Shown: positions 53,261 through 63,765, numbered from the stretch's first letter. The stretch is DNA of 64,000 nt from Azorinus chamasolen (GCA_963576725.1 OY755242.1:58262480-58326479), one strand, 5' to 3'. A program made the numbers and translations. The notes: generated by a model not told the origin, from the sequence alone.

Positions 53261-53414
53261 AGTCGTTTCACTTGATTTGCGCAACATTTAAGAAAGACAA
53301 TGGGACAACGCTTCTACGTAGTCTATGTCCGAACACATACGATTGACAAAGGTGTTCTCTGATTTATACATTGGAAACACGACATATGGTTGACCATTAT
53401 AATGTGGCATCTTG

Positions 53415-53493
53415 ATGTCTATGATGACGATGGAATTAATACGTTGGAATATTAGTGTTCTTTTCTTATACGCATTATGTGCCATTAAAATAG
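53415..53493 (+). CDS. gene 2, exon 1: signal peptide of a small secreted or membrane protein
   Basis: ATG at 53415 follows an in-frame stop at 53400; further in-frame ATGs are at 53421, 53424 and 53430. The 26 codons encode a short charged N-region (MELIRW) then a hydrophobic core NISVLFLYALCAIKI, a typical eukaryotic signal peptide with possible cleavage after LCA or just beyond. The donor is ATAG|GTGAGT. It leaves one base (G), which combines with CC at 60284 to give Ala, so the junction reads AIKI-A-DGACNW. An antisense 65-codon frame here (53288-53485) is judged a shadow. A TATA box upstream supports a transcription start. The protein family is not recognised. Confidence 0.6.
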
Positions 53494-53730
53494 GTGAGTA
53501 GCGTTACTCTTGTCCATTAAAATTATATTCTGCTTCAATGGTTCGTTAGATTATTGGCTTGTAAACAACATTTATAAAACGAATCGATAATAGAACGAGT
53601 GTTGGATGTTATATAATAAAACACAGCATGGAAGTGGTTGAACTACTGAAAAGTCTCTCTTAACTGAACGTTTTAATTAATATCAATGCTTGTGTTTAAC
53701 GGAGCTTTCTATTTGACTTTCACCCCTTTT

Positions 53731-53975
53731 TAACCCTTTCCTCCATGAATATTCATGTAAGAAATAATAACGTCTTGAATAATAATTAGATTATATTCTT
53801 ATACTAGCACATGGACACAGAAACTTTTTGTCATGGCCGAAACTTTAGAATCAAATCTATATTATTCCATAAGCAAACAGAGCAGACTCTGATCAGGCGG
53901 CTCCTTTCACCGTCTGATCTGGATCTGCCCTGTTTGCAAAGGCGTAGAAAGGCTCACTGATGGCGTAATGGGTTA
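53731..53975. mobile_element. I-family MITE, full length
   Basis: TTTAACCCTTTCCTCCATGA...GGCGTAATGGGTTAA, in intron 1 of gene 2. Confidence 0.8.
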
Positions 53976-54486
53976 AGCAGCTACCTGCCTTAAAAGACAC
54001 GAATTCTTCTTTATTGATATTTCCGTTTTTATGTGTTTTCCTATATTTTCTTAAAGTTCGAATCCATGTTTCATCTCTATACTAGACGTTTGTCAAATTT
54101 ATTGATAAATGTGACAAAGGACAAACATGGTCGAGATATTAGATAAATATACATTGATACTATACGTATGCCAAACGTTTTGTTGGCACCATTGTGAATT
54201 TAATCCAATGATAAAACGACAAAAGCTGATCATGCCATTCAAGAGCTTCTCTTAGATATTCGTCGACTTTATTTATACTTCATAAAAGGTTCGTTACTCA
54301 TTGATGCCTAGTGTTTGACAAATAGTGAAGACCAAGACCAGAGGGTTCCTGAAAGAACATTTTACTTCAGCACGCAATTTTCAAAGGTCATTTCGGTAGA
54401 AGAATTCTAGCAGAAACACCCTTTCAAATGGACCTGAGGTTGGTCCGAAGTACACATTTTGGCGAGTGCATGTAGAAAAATGGGCT

Positions 54487-54669
54487 TAACTCTTTGAGCG
54501 CACTGGCATAAGCAAACAGTGTAGATCCAGATCAGATGGCTCCTAAATGAACTCTCTGATCAGGGTCTGCTCTGTTTGTCATCTAGTCAGTTTTAGCCTT
54601 TCATACTGAGTGGACTCTATAGTTAAACACTGATTGACCATTCCACTTTGAAACTTCATCGTTGAAATG
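54487..54669. mobile_element. H-family MITE
   Basis: TTAACTCTTTGAGCGCACTG...CTCTCTGATCAGGGTCTGCT...TCATACTGAGTGGACTC. Confidence 0.6.
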
Positions 54670-54919
54670 TTTAACCCTTGCCTCGTTCTGTATTTAATCA
54701 AATGTTCAATACCTACTGAATATTCATGGACACATTAGTTATAATGAAACATGGAACGGGTAACATTGTAGCCATTTTAGAACTAAAGAAGCAGATCTAT
54801 CAAATTCAATAAGCAAACAGAGAAGGTCTGATCAGACGGCTCCTGTAAGAGCCTTCTGATCTTGGTCTACTCTCTTTGCAAATGCGTGAAAATACGTTTA
54901 TAAGAAGGAAAGGGGCTAA
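54670..54919. mobile_element. B-family MITE, full length
   Basis: TTTAACCCTTGCCTCGTTCT...AAGAAGGAAAGGGGCTAA. Confidence 0.8.
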
Positions 54920-55028
54920 GTCATATCGTTGTTTACTTGAGAAACAAAAACGTCTAAGCATGTCAACTCACACCAGATCACACCCATGCAGTCATTGTGT
55001 AGCCTATCGGAACTGCGTTCCCATGTTC

Positions 55029-55351
55029 TTAACCCTTTACCTGATGAATATTAATGTAAGAAATGCTGACATCCTCTCTGGTTTATTAGCCGAGTTTGTA
55101 TGCTGACATCCTCTCTGGTTTATTAGCCGAGTTTGTATGCTGACATCATCTCTGGTTGATTAGCCGAGTTTGTATAATGGCCTAAGTACACATCAATGTT
55201 TGGTATGGCAACAATAAGAGTCAGATTTATCGTGATTTCATAAGCAAGCAGAGCAGACCCCGATCAGACGGCCTCTGAAGGAGCTGTCTGATCTTGGTCT
55301 ACTTTGTTTACAAAGGCGTAAAAAGGCGTCTGTATGAAGAAAAGGGTTAAC
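55029..55351. mobile_element. I-family MITE with internal 37-38-bp triplication
   Basis: TTAACCCTTTACCTGATGAA...GTATGAAGAAAAGGGTTAA. TGACATCCTCTCTGGTTTAT plus TAGCCGAGTTTGTATGC occurs three times at about 55061-55170. Confidence 0.8.
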
Positions 55352-55557
55352 CCTTTACCTACTGTAAAATATATATCTGTTACAATTTGGTTCTGGTGCA
55401 ATCTTGACTACTTCCGATTCGATAAAAACTTTTGAGAAACTATTGACTGGGTGCCAAACAGCTTGGTTCCTGATAAGACATCGAGTTACTCGGCGTCTCA
55501 TCTGGATTCAAGCTGTTTGCAAATGCGAGTCAGGTCTCGCATAGCGAGATTAGGGTA
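55351..55557. mobile_element. F-family MITE
   Basis: TTAACCCTTTACCTACTGTA, hairpin GATAAGACATCGAGTTACTC/GGCGTCTCATCTGGATTC, right arm ending TAGCGAGATTAGGG. Confidence 0.65.
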
Positions 55558-55592
55558 TATCTTAAGCACCATGTGACCGACTTTTTGTGACC

Positions 55593-55945
55593 ACTGTTTG
55601 GATTATGTTTCGAGCTACATGAGACTCGTCTCATCGAGATTCAAGCTGTTTGACACTCTGATTGGTTGTACGTATGTATTTAAATTAATGGAGAAATAAT
55701 ATAATATAAGAATATGTGTAGATACATTTATTTCCCAATAGCAGGGAGTTGTTCGGGTATCTAAAGGTAAAAACCCCATAGACAGGCCGAGTAAATTGCA
55801 ATCAATATAATTTAAAATGTACAAAATTTAAAATGTATTCTATAATCATTTCTCCATAAAATGTACAAACTTGTCAATCAGTCTTAATAATGTTGTGACG
55901 CCGAGTGACTCGGTGATTAATCAGTATCCAAACTGTTTGAGAATA
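55593..55945. mobile_element. two F-type hairpin remnants
   Basis: GAGACTCGTCTCATCGAGAT...AAGCTGTTTGACACTCTG, and GACGCCGAGTGACTCGGTG...TATCCAAACTGTTTGAG. Confidence 0.45.
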
Positions 55946-56159
55946 GATCACAAACTGTGCCAATGTCAGCTATGCTAATCAGGAATGTGTGACAGATTGT
56001 AACAGATCATGTGTGCATTATTCAAATCCTATTTAGTGGTTTTGGGGGACCTAAACTCACATTGTACGGAGGCAGCCAGTGTAATGCCAGCGTTGTTTGT
56101 TTCCTTTGTCTCGGTATCTATATACATGCATATAAAACCCCTTATCAAACTATATACCT

Positions 56160-56340
56160 GACTCGTATTTACAAACAGCTTGGATCCAGATGAGATACAT
56201 GCTGTTTGACACTCAGAAAATAGTTTTTTTTAAAAAGAATAAAAATAATAATCGAATCAAAAGTAGTTAACATTGCACAGTTCAAAATTTGAGCAGACAA
56301 TATTTATTTGCAGCGATATAAAGATTTAAAGATTGATATA
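56160..56340. mobile_element. F-type remnant
   Basis: AACAGCTTGGATCCAGATGA...GCTGTTTGACACTCAG. Confidence 0.45.
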
Positions 56341-56404
56341 CTGAAAGACAACACTTCATGGCACCTGAAGATATCGCTGAAACTTTACAGCTTATCACAA
56401 TATA

Positions 56405-56609
56405 CAGTAAACCCCATCTAAGTCGGACTTCTAGTAGCGAAGTATTTAAATAATTTTAGTTAGGCAGGTGATTGCTTAATGCAATATTAAAGTAATGCAG
56501 AAAGCTCCCAGGGGAGCTTTCTGTATGACTCACCCTGCATTAAGCTGCCACCTGTTCCCACGACCGATATTTATATTAAATTAAAGTCCGATTTAGGGAG
56601 GTTTTACTG
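56405..56609. mobile_element. A-family palindromic MITE with TA target duplication
   Basis: CAGTAAACCCCATCTAAG...TTAGGGAGGTTTTACTG with TA at 56403-56404 and 56610-56611. The core GCAGAAAGCTCC/GGAGCTTTCTG is intact. Confidence 0.85.
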
Positions 56610-56794
56610 TACATGATAGAAATGTATTATCTTAACAGTGTATAATACAATCTCAGATGTGGATAGTTACGGGACATTGTTTTAATCTTAACATCATGGA
56701 CACTATTTCATGACACTATGCATATTTATTAGTTGAATTTTAATGATGGTTTATGAACATTGTGTTTCGGTCATTTAAGAAACTATATAATCCC

Positions 56795-56905
56795 ATGAGC
56801 AAACAGAGCAAACCCAGATCAGACCAATCCTACAGGAGCCGTCTGATCTGATTCTACTCTGCTTGCAAATAAGTTAAAATACTTATATATTCAGTAAAGG
56901 ATTAA
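56795..56905. mobile_element. I-family MITE, right half
   Basis: GAGCAAACAGAGCAAACCCA...TTCAGTAAAGGATTAA. Confidence 0.55.
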
Positions 56906-56989
56906 CGAATATCTTGCTGCAAAAATGATATCCGCTTAAAACCCGATCTGTTACAGTTCTCACCTGAGCTTTTGAGAATTTTTTTTACC

Positions 56990-57305
56990 GAGTGTCAAAC
57001 AGCTTGGATCCTGATGAGACACCGAGTTACACGGCGGGATGTGTCAGCTCGCGGTTTGGCTACTAATCAGGATCAACCCAATCTGGCACAGTGATTTTAA
57101 AAATGTAATGAAACCATGAATATTAACTTGCTGAAATTTTATAATGACTTTTTGGCCAAGACAGAAACTGTATAATCAGATATATATTAAGTCATAAGCA
57201 AATAGAGCAGACTCTGATCAGACGGCTCCTATAGGAGCCCCCAGATCTGGGTCTACCCTGTTTGCTTAGACGTAGAAATTCGTATTTATGGAGTAAAGGG
57301 TATAT
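56990..57305. mobile_element. F-type hairpin then I-family MITE
   Basis: AACAGCTTGGATCCTGATGA at 57000, then AATGAAACCATGAATATTAA...TTTATGGAGTAAAGGGTA. Confidence 0.5.
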
Positions 57306-57396
57306 TAATTTTTTTATATCATCAGTAAGCTATAGGTTAGCCGTAAACATTTATATATATTTATATTTAAAAGTACGTCCCCAATTATAGCAGTCA

Positions 57397-57458
57397 GTGT
57401 GGACGGTGGCCTAGGAAGTGTGAGGTCGTGGGTTCGATCATCGGTGGAAGCTTAATTT
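57397..57458 (+). other. tRNA-like sequence, possible SINE head
   Basis: GGACGGTGGCCTAGG then GTCGTGGGTTCGATCATC, i.e. A- and B-box-like motifs about 25 bp apart, closer than in a full tRNA, so internally deleted. An AT-rich tail follows. Confidence 0.4.
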
Positions 57459-57459
57459 T

Positions 57460-58220
57460 TTTCTCACTTCTTTTTGTTAGCACCCTTAGTTTACGTGATT
57501 TTGGTTTAAAAACAAAAATATTGTAAAAATATAAGTCCTTTGTTTGAAGTTTGTCTTTGGTAAAGTTATTTAGCTGGGCCTTTTACTCGTGGTTTTGTTG
57601 ACCGATTTGAATATTTCACCATTGTGCATGAATACCATTGATCTGTGACGTAATGTGTATTGTTGGTGTCATACACAGGTATTATGCATTATGGCTCACT
57701 AAAACATTCCCCCCGTTTCTGCTGTTAATTTATACATTACAGTCGTGTTTTCCCAATGTATCTGTTAATTAAAACTACTAAACAATATTGCTCCCTCTTT
57801 TTCATCTATCCTGCTTAAAGACATGTTACGCAGCCATTTTACGCTTGCGTAAAACCTTGCTTGTACAATATGTTACAGTATTTTGAACGGCAATCGGACA
57901 GTATGGATCTTAAATCTAGCCCATGCTCCGAAACAACTGACAAAATCATGAATATGGTAGAACCTGTCTTAAGCGGCCATCAAAAAGAGTTCTACTATAC
58001 ATGTCATACGTTTCACTTCCACTATCGGTCGATAACTTTTTATCATCATTTTCTGTTGTTGTTGTTGTTGTTTTGAGGAACTATTGACCAAGTGTCAATT
58101 ACTTTGCCGTAACAAGTTCTACTGTACATGTATACATGTTTCACTTCCAATATCAGTAGATAACTTTATTTTCTGTTGTTGGTTTTTTTCGTTTTTTTTA
58201 TGTTTTTATTGTTTTTGTGC
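57460..58220. other. intron of gene 2, mostly unrecognised
   Basis: A ~45-bp sequence with TTCTACT..ACATG and CGTTTCACTTCCA is duplicated at about 57990-58050 and 58117-58175. No coding signal. Confidence 0.45.
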
Positions 58221-58223
58221 GTG

Positions 58224-58300
58224 ACGTCCGTCTGTCTGTCTGTCCGTCAGTCCGTCCGTCCGTCTGGATGTCTGTCTGTCCGTCTATCCGTCTTTCCGGT
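58224..58300 (+). repeat. (CCGT)n/(CTGT)n microsatellite
   Basis: GTCCGTCTGTCTGTCTGTCC and so on, followed by TTGTCCGCGCGG; possibly the head of a decayed tandem-repeat element. Confidence 0.8.
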
Positions 58301-58458
58301 TTTAATTTGTCCGCGCGGTTTATCCAAAAGCTTTGGTTGAATTTTCATGGAACTTCATAGGATTGATCAGTACTATGCCTAGATGTGTCTACGAGAATTA
58401 GTTTTTGTATCGAAAACAATTCTAGTTTTATTTGGTCTTTTTTTTATATTTCTTATCT

Positions 58459-58860
58459 TAACCCTTTCCCTGTTGAACGTTCATGTAAAATTTAATGACA
58501 TCATGTATATTCATTAGCTGAATTTTCGTAATGGCATATGTACACAAGGTATTTAACTGAGACAGAAACTGTAGAATCAATCCATATTAGCTGATTTTTA
58601 ATAGTATGTGTATACCCAGCTGGATAGTTTTGGGTATTGGTAGAAACTAAGAACAGTTAGATCTATAATAAGTTCATAAGCAAACAGAGAAGATCCTGGT
58701 CATATGGATAGATGACTCTATTTTAGATTCGTTCAAAGTTTTGAGGAACTATTGATCAAGTGTCAAACAGCTTGGACCCTGATGAGACGCCGAGTAGTTC
58801 GCATGAGACGACCGAGTAGTTCACCGTTTTGAACATCTGGATCCAAGCTTATTTTGCAAT
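58459..58860. mobile_element. I-family MITE left half, then F-type hairpin
   Basis: TTAACCCTTTCCCTGTTGAA...AAGCAAACAGAGAAGATCCT; then CTTGGACCCTGATGAGACGC with a duplicated CGAGTAGTTC. Confidence 0.55.
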
Positions 58861-58929
58861 TGTCTCGAATACAGGGTAATGACTGAAACTTTCTATGCTG
58901 CGAAAAGTGTCATTCATTGCCAGTCACTC

Positions 58930-59142
58930 TTTCCCTGTTATTCATGACAGAAATAGTATCATCATGAGTATAATGAGCCAAACTAGTTTAACGCATCATT
59001 AACCACTGAAGTTTGGATTGTGCATATAATTCCATAAAAAACAGAGCAGACCCTGATCAGACGGCTCCTACAGGAGCATTCTGATATGGGTCTACTCTGT
59101 TTGCTAATGCGAGAGAATACGTTTATATGAAGGAAAGGGTTG
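58930..59142. mobile_element. I/B-type MITE
   Basis: TTTCCCTGTTATTCATGACA...GTTTATATGAAGGAAAGGGTT with core CAGACGGCTCCTACAGGAGC. Confidence 0.7.
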
Positions 59143-59497
59143 GATATTAAATAGAAAATAATATTTTCATTGTAACATAAACTGATACACTTTCTAGTTA
59201 TACAAATATACATAATAAATGAACAAATATCACGCGACCACATATTTATGTTTTCAAATATTAAAGAATGTGTAACATGGTAAGGTAAGCATGTTACTGG
59301 GCCATAACTAAAGTGTGTTCATGAAACCGGAGCCAGTAGCCCTCTGATTTGTATCTACGCTGTTTTCAAATGTCGGTTACCTTGTGTCAAGCAATCAAAC
59401 AATTAACTTTTTTTTATCTCATAGATACACTTGTCACCCCTTTGCAAACAGAGTAGACCCAGAACAAATGCTCCGATGATCAGATTTACTCTGTTTG

Positions 59498-59728
59498 CTT
59501 AACCCTTTACTCCGTGAATAATTCACATAAGAAGTAATTACATAATTTGCATAATGGCACATATTGACATAAGAATATTTGTTCATGACAGAAACGTAGA
59601 ATCATATCTTTATTAGTTATAAGCAAACAGATCAGACACTGATCAGATGGCTCCTACAGGTGCCGTCTGATCTGGGTCTACTCTGTTTGCAAAGGCGTAG
59701 AAGGGCATATTTATGGAGTAAATGGTTA
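59498..59728. mobile_element. I-family MITE, full length
   Basis: TTAACCCTTTACTCCGTGAA...ATTTATGGAGTAAATGGTTA then A. Confidence 0.85.
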
Positions 59729-59981
59729 AGGCACAATATATGGCTGATTCTACAGTGTCTATCATTGTACAAAATATCAGTGTACATGGTGTCATTATAG
59801 CAACATACCGGTAGCTTATTATGTGTAATATTCATTCAGCCAATAGTTCTGAGATGAATATCTGATGATATTGTTCTGCCATGGTCGAACACTTCCTGTG
59901 TTCATAGACCGTTATAAAAATCAGTTAATAATTCTTCATGATGCCATTATTTCTTACATGAATACTCATTAGGGAAATGGT

Positions 59982-60255
59982 TAACCCGTTATTCCATAAA
60001 TACGACTTTCTACGCCTTTGTAAACAGAGTAGACCCAGATCAGTCGGAGTGTATGCTTCTATAGGGACCTATAGGGACCGTCTAATCAGGCGGTCTGCTC
60101 TGTTTGCTTATAGAATGATATAGATATGATTCTGCAGTCCCTACTTTAGCAAAAGATTCATGTGATAATATGCTATTTTAAAAAAATAACATAATTTATA
60201 TTCCTAATGTCATCATCTTTTTCATGAATATCCATGGAATGAAAAATAGTTAAAT
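59982..60255. mobile_element. I-family MITE, reversed
   Basis: TTAACCCGTTATTCCATAAA...TGAATATCCATGGAATGAAA then AATAGTTAA, ending 29 bp before gene 2 exon 2. Confidence 0.7.
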
Positions 60256-60283
60256 AGGCTGAAGATTATTGTTTATGTTTCAG

Positions 60284-60473
60284 CCGATGGAGCCTGCAAC
60301 TGGCCGGCGTCGCTCGGGTCGCTAGAGTGGGTGGACAGTACACAGGGTAACGTGACCTTTAGCGCGACCACCATGCAAGGCTGGACGGTGAGCATTTCCA
60401 GTGACCAGTCCGTCAGTGAATGGGAGTGTGTCAGTAACAGCAACTTTGACAGTAGCGGCAGGCTTATCATGAT
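60284..60473 (+). CDS. gene 2, exon 2: extracellular domain of unknown family (partial)
   Basis: 190 nt between acceptor TTTATGTTTCAG and donor GAT|GTGAGT. Only one of three frames is open and it matches the phase left by the exon at 53493. It encodes ADGACNWPASLGSLEW, then a Ser/Thr-rich stretch with a sequon (NVT) and VSEWECVSNS, ending LIMM at a split codon. Two cysteines and two nearby tryptophans suggest a small disulphide-bonded ectodomain. I recall similar C.WP..L....W patterns in uncharacterised lophotrochozoan extracellular proteins but cannot name the family. GC content and codon use are clearly higher than the flanks, as expected for an exon. The next exon must begin by completing an AT-N codon; none was found before the window end. 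Confidence 0.75.
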
Positions 60474-60496
60474 GTGAGTAGGGACTTCATTTTCCA

Positions 60497-60688
60497 CATT
60501 CATTATCACGGATTTCTCAACTGCATTCATTATCACGGGTTTCTCAACTACATTCATTATCACGTATCACGGGTTTCTCAACTACATTCACTATCACGGG
60601 TTTCTCAACTACATTCATTATCACGGGTTTCTCAACTACATTGATCATCACGGGTTTCTCAACTACATTCATTATCACGGGTTTCTCA
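60497..60688 (+). repeat. 27-bp minisatellite, about seven copies
   Basis: ACATTCATTATCACGGGTTT plus CTCAACT repeats, starting about 20 bp after the gene 2 exon 2 donor. Confidence 0.93.
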
Positions 60689-60756
60689 ACTGTCAGTATA
60701 ATGCTTCCACTCCATAAACTGTCTTAAGCGGCCATCAAAAACAAGGATAAGTTTTG

Positions 60757-60870
60757 GTTTGTGAGGCATGCAGGTAGTAACTTAATGCAGGTCATCAGCA
60801 ATGCAAAAATCTCCTATAGTTGATTTTTGCATTACTTTAGCCCTGCATTAAGCAGCCATCACGTTCACCT
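60757..60870. mobile_element. A-family MITE core
   Basis: GCAGGTAGTAACTTAATGCA...CCTGCATTAAGCAGCCATCA is the inner palindrome; termini are eroded. It lies just downstream of gene 2 exon 2. Confidence 0.55.
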
Positions 60871-60908
60871 CCAAACTTGTCCTCTTTATCTGTACTATCA
60901 TTATTACC

Positions 60909-61058
60909 ACAGAGGAGGAGAGGGAATTTCGTGGGTCTAGATTATCTAAAAAGTATTAGTGTTATATTATATAATATAACACTAAATTGACCCAATCATT
61001 TTTAGACTTTTTAGACCATCTAGACTTACGAAATGCCCCCCCCCCCCCCCTCCCTGTG
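60909..61058. mobile_element. ~150-bp palindromic element with poly-C run
   Basis: Outer arms TTCGTGGGTCTAGATTATCT / AGACCATCTAGACTTACGAA, an inner perfect 30-bp palindrome around TATTATATAATA (60955-60986), and 18 C residues near 61036. Ends CACAG/CTGTG. Confidence 0.65.
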
Positions 61059-61137
61059 ATTATTGCAGTCATCATCTTCATTATCGCCATTATGATCACC
61101 TTCACATCTATATTCGTCATCATTATCGCCATATATT

Positions 61138-61262
61138 TTAACCATTTACTCCATAAATACGTTTTTCTGCACATTTGCAAACAGAGTAGACCCATATTAG
61201 ACGACTGGGTCTGCTTTGTTCGCGAAGACGTGAAAAGCGTTCATATAAAGGAAAGGGCTAAA
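61138..61262. mobile_element. I/B-type MITE, deleted
   Basis: TTAACCATTTACTCCATAAA...TTCATATAAAGGAAAGGGCT then AA. Confidence 0.65.
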
Positions 61263-61288
61263 GCGATCATTCATTTTTTTGAAATTAG

Positions 61289-61440
61289 GAGTCTTAAGAG
61301 GCAGGTTGTTGCGTAAGTCAGTAATGAATGCAGAAAACTCCGATAAGACTTACTTTCGGCCTGCATTTAGCTGTCACATGTCTTAATGACCTGCATTTAG
61401 CTGTTACGTGTCTTAATGACCAATATTTAGACATCGTTTT
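61289..61440. mobile_element. A-family MITE, degenerate, with partial duplication
   Basis: GAGGCAGGTTGTTGCG...CCTGCATTTAGCTGTCAC, with the right arm repeated twice (61360-61425). Confidence 0.5.
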
Positions 61441-61449
61441 AATGGTCGC

Positions 61450-61676
61450 TTAACCCATTACCTCATAGGCTATATTAGATCTAACCACATTGAATAAATC
61501 TACCGAAAAGGAGCATTAACTAGAGAAAATGACACATTTAGAATTTTATAGTTTGAAACCATTGTGATAAATAGAGCATTTACTCCTATGGAGCAAATGC
61601 TCTGTTTATCACAATGGTTTCTCAAAGTCACTTTTACAGAGGCGTCAAAAGTCGTCAATATGAGAGAATGGGTTAA
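61450..61676. mobile_element. E-family MITE, full length
   Basis: TTAACCCATTACCTCATAGG...AATATGAGAGAATGGGTTAA, TTAA at both ends. Confidence 0.88.
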
Positions 61677-61794
61677 GACAGTACTACTGCAATATGTTTT
61701 TTCTGTTGCTACCAAAATGAAGAGCATGTGTTTTAGAGAATCTGATATTCTTTCGGAATTACAGCAGAACCTTTCTAAAGCTTTATAAATAAAC

Positions 61795-62450
61795 TCACTT
61801 TTTACTCAATGAATGTTTATGTAAGAATATGGCATCATGAATATTAATTGGATTATTTTTAATAATGGTACGTGAACAGAAAAGGCCGTGGTATAAACAG
61901 CAGACTCAGATCTATATATAATTCCATAAGGAAACAGAGCAGACCCAGATCAGATAGCCTACCCTGGTGCAGGGGTTGTACATGTATGATCAGATAGTCT
62001 GATGCAGGGGCTGTATAATCAGATAGCCTGATGCAGGGGCTGTATGATCAGATAGCCTGGTGCAGGGGCTGTATGATCAGATAGCCTGATGCAGGGGCTG
62101 TATGATCAGATAGCCTGATGCAGGGGATGTATGATCAGATACCCTGGTGCAGGGGCTGTTTGATCAGATAGCCTGATGCAGGGGCTGTATGATCAGATAG
62201 CCTGATGCGGGGCTGTATGATCAGATACCCTGATGCGGGGCTGTATGATCAGATACCCTGTGCAGGGGCTGTATGATCAGATAGCCTGATGCAGGGGCTG
62301 TATGATCAGATACCCTGATGCGGGGCTGTATGATCAGATACCCTGGTGCAGGGGCTGTATGATCAGATAGCCTGATGCAGGGGTTGTATGATCTGTGTCT
62401 ACTCTGTTTGCAGAGGTGTAGAAACGCATAATTGTGGAGTAAATGGTTAA
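61795..62450. mobile_element. I-family MITE expanded by a 29-bp array
   Basis: TCACTTTTTACTCAATGAATG...TAATTGTGGAGTAAATGGTT then AA; the core palindrome is replaced by the array at 61950-62395. Confidence 0.75.
61950..62395 (+). repeat. 29-bp minisatellite, about fourteen copies
   Basis: TGATCAGATAGCCTGATGCA plus GGGGCTGTA, with CCTGGTGC, ACCCTG and one-base-shorter GCGGGG variants. Confidence 0.93.
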
Positions 62451-62454
62451 AGCG

Positions 62455-62560
62455 GGTGGTTGTTTAATGCAGAATGAAAGTCACAAAGAAAATTCCTGAA
62501 TGAGCTTAATGCCTAACTTGCATTCTGCATTGATCGCCCACATGTCATTAAACCCAAGAA
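62455..62560. mobile_element. A-family MITE core
   Basis: GGTTGTTTAATGCAGAATGAAAG...CATTCTGCATTGATCGCC palindrome. Confidence 0.5.
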
Positions 62561-62607
62561 TCAGTTCTCTTCTTTTTGGTCGCATTAGACAATGTTTACT
62601 GCATTAT

Positions 62608-62832
62608 TCTATTTCCTCATATTGACGCATTTTGACGCCACTGTTATTAGAGACATTTTTAAAATCATTGTGATAAATAGAGTATTTGCTCCTCTGGAGC
62701 AAATGCTCTATTTATCAAAATGGTTTCGAAAGTGTAGAATTCTGAAATTTACACTTTTGCTAGTAAATTTTCCTTTTCGATACTTTTATTCAAAGCGCAT
62801 TGGTTTAAAAATACCCCATGAGGTAATAGATT
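62608..62832. mobile_element. E-family MITE
   Basis: CTATTTCCTCATATTGACGC...CATGAGGTAATAGATTA; termini slightly decayed. Confidence 0.75.
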
Positions 62833-63036
62833 ATGAGAGCTGTTTGTTTGTATCATTTGTCATACTAAACCATTCTGCGATTAAAAAGGATTATGTGTTT
62901 AACAGATACCCTGCATTTGTAACTAGCAATTTCGATATCAATATAACTAATAATAAATAATGTATATCAAACCTGGTTTGTTCGAAAAAGTTGTCGTCTG
63001 CTTTAATTCTAAAAGTAACAGTTCCCTGGTTTTTAA

Positions 63037-63262
63037 ACCCTGTCACCGCCAATGCAGCAAAAATGCAGCACGACAAATAGTGAGGTCCCAGATCAGACGC
63101 CGTCTGATCAAATACTTCACTTTTTGTCTCATCTCAAGTTCTATATCTGTGGCTTGTTCCTTTGAAATTTATATTTATTTATCTCATCTTCTCATTTTAC
63201 CGAATGGTCTGATAAAATTAGGTTGCAGACTACAATTAGAGATTTGGCACCGAAAGGGTTAA
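63037..63262. mobile_element. G-family MITE, uninterrupted
   Basis: AACCCTGTCACCGCCAATGC...TTTGGCACCGAAAGGGTTAA. Its CACTTTTTGTCTC shows the empty site for the insertion at 34155. Confidence 0.85.
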
Positions 63263-63274
63263 ATACAGTAATGT

Positions 63275-63335
63275 AAGTGCCAAACAGTTTGGACCCAGAT
63301 GAGACAACGAGTTACTCTAACCTGTTTGCGCATAT
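63275..63335. mobile_element. F-type hairpin remnant
   Basis: CAAACAGTTTGGACCCAGAT...TTACTCTAACCTGTTTGCG. Confidence 0.45.
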
Positions 63336-63589
63336 TAGTTGGGTGCAGTGTTGAAAGAGTTCACCCAAATTACCATGTACTTGCGAAAGAATCAAACTTA
63401 ACCTATTGTTTAAAAAAAAGTTTATTTTATCTAGAATAGAAACAAGCATAAGTAGAGTTTTAACAAACTCGAGTCTGCCATGGATACCAAATATAAACAA
63501 AACGGAAGTCATATCGTATTTCTCAATATGCGTGTTATGATTATCGAAACGATAAATAAATAAACAGTAAACATTTCTAGCGATTTTAA

Positions 63590-63765
63590 CTCTTTTGGCG
63601 CCAAAATAATTTTCGTCTGCAATTAATGTCGTCTGCTTTAAATTCCATGGTGGACTTTCCTTCAATTTCTTCTCAAACATGTAAGTGGTACATCAAACAT
63701 TTTGGTCCTGACGACGTGCCGAGTTACTTGGTGTCTCATCTGGATCCACACTGTTTGCAAATGTA
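63590..63765. mobile_element. F-family MITE, partial
   Basis: AACTCTTTTGGCGCCAAAAT, then GACGTGCCGAGTTACTTGG...GTCTCATCTGGATCCACACTG. Confidence 0.5.

Noticed and set aside
53288..53485. Minus-strand 65-codon frame over gene 2 exon 1
   Set aside because: The plus strand has a TATA box, signal peptide and strong donor that match a downstream exon; the minus frame has no such support.
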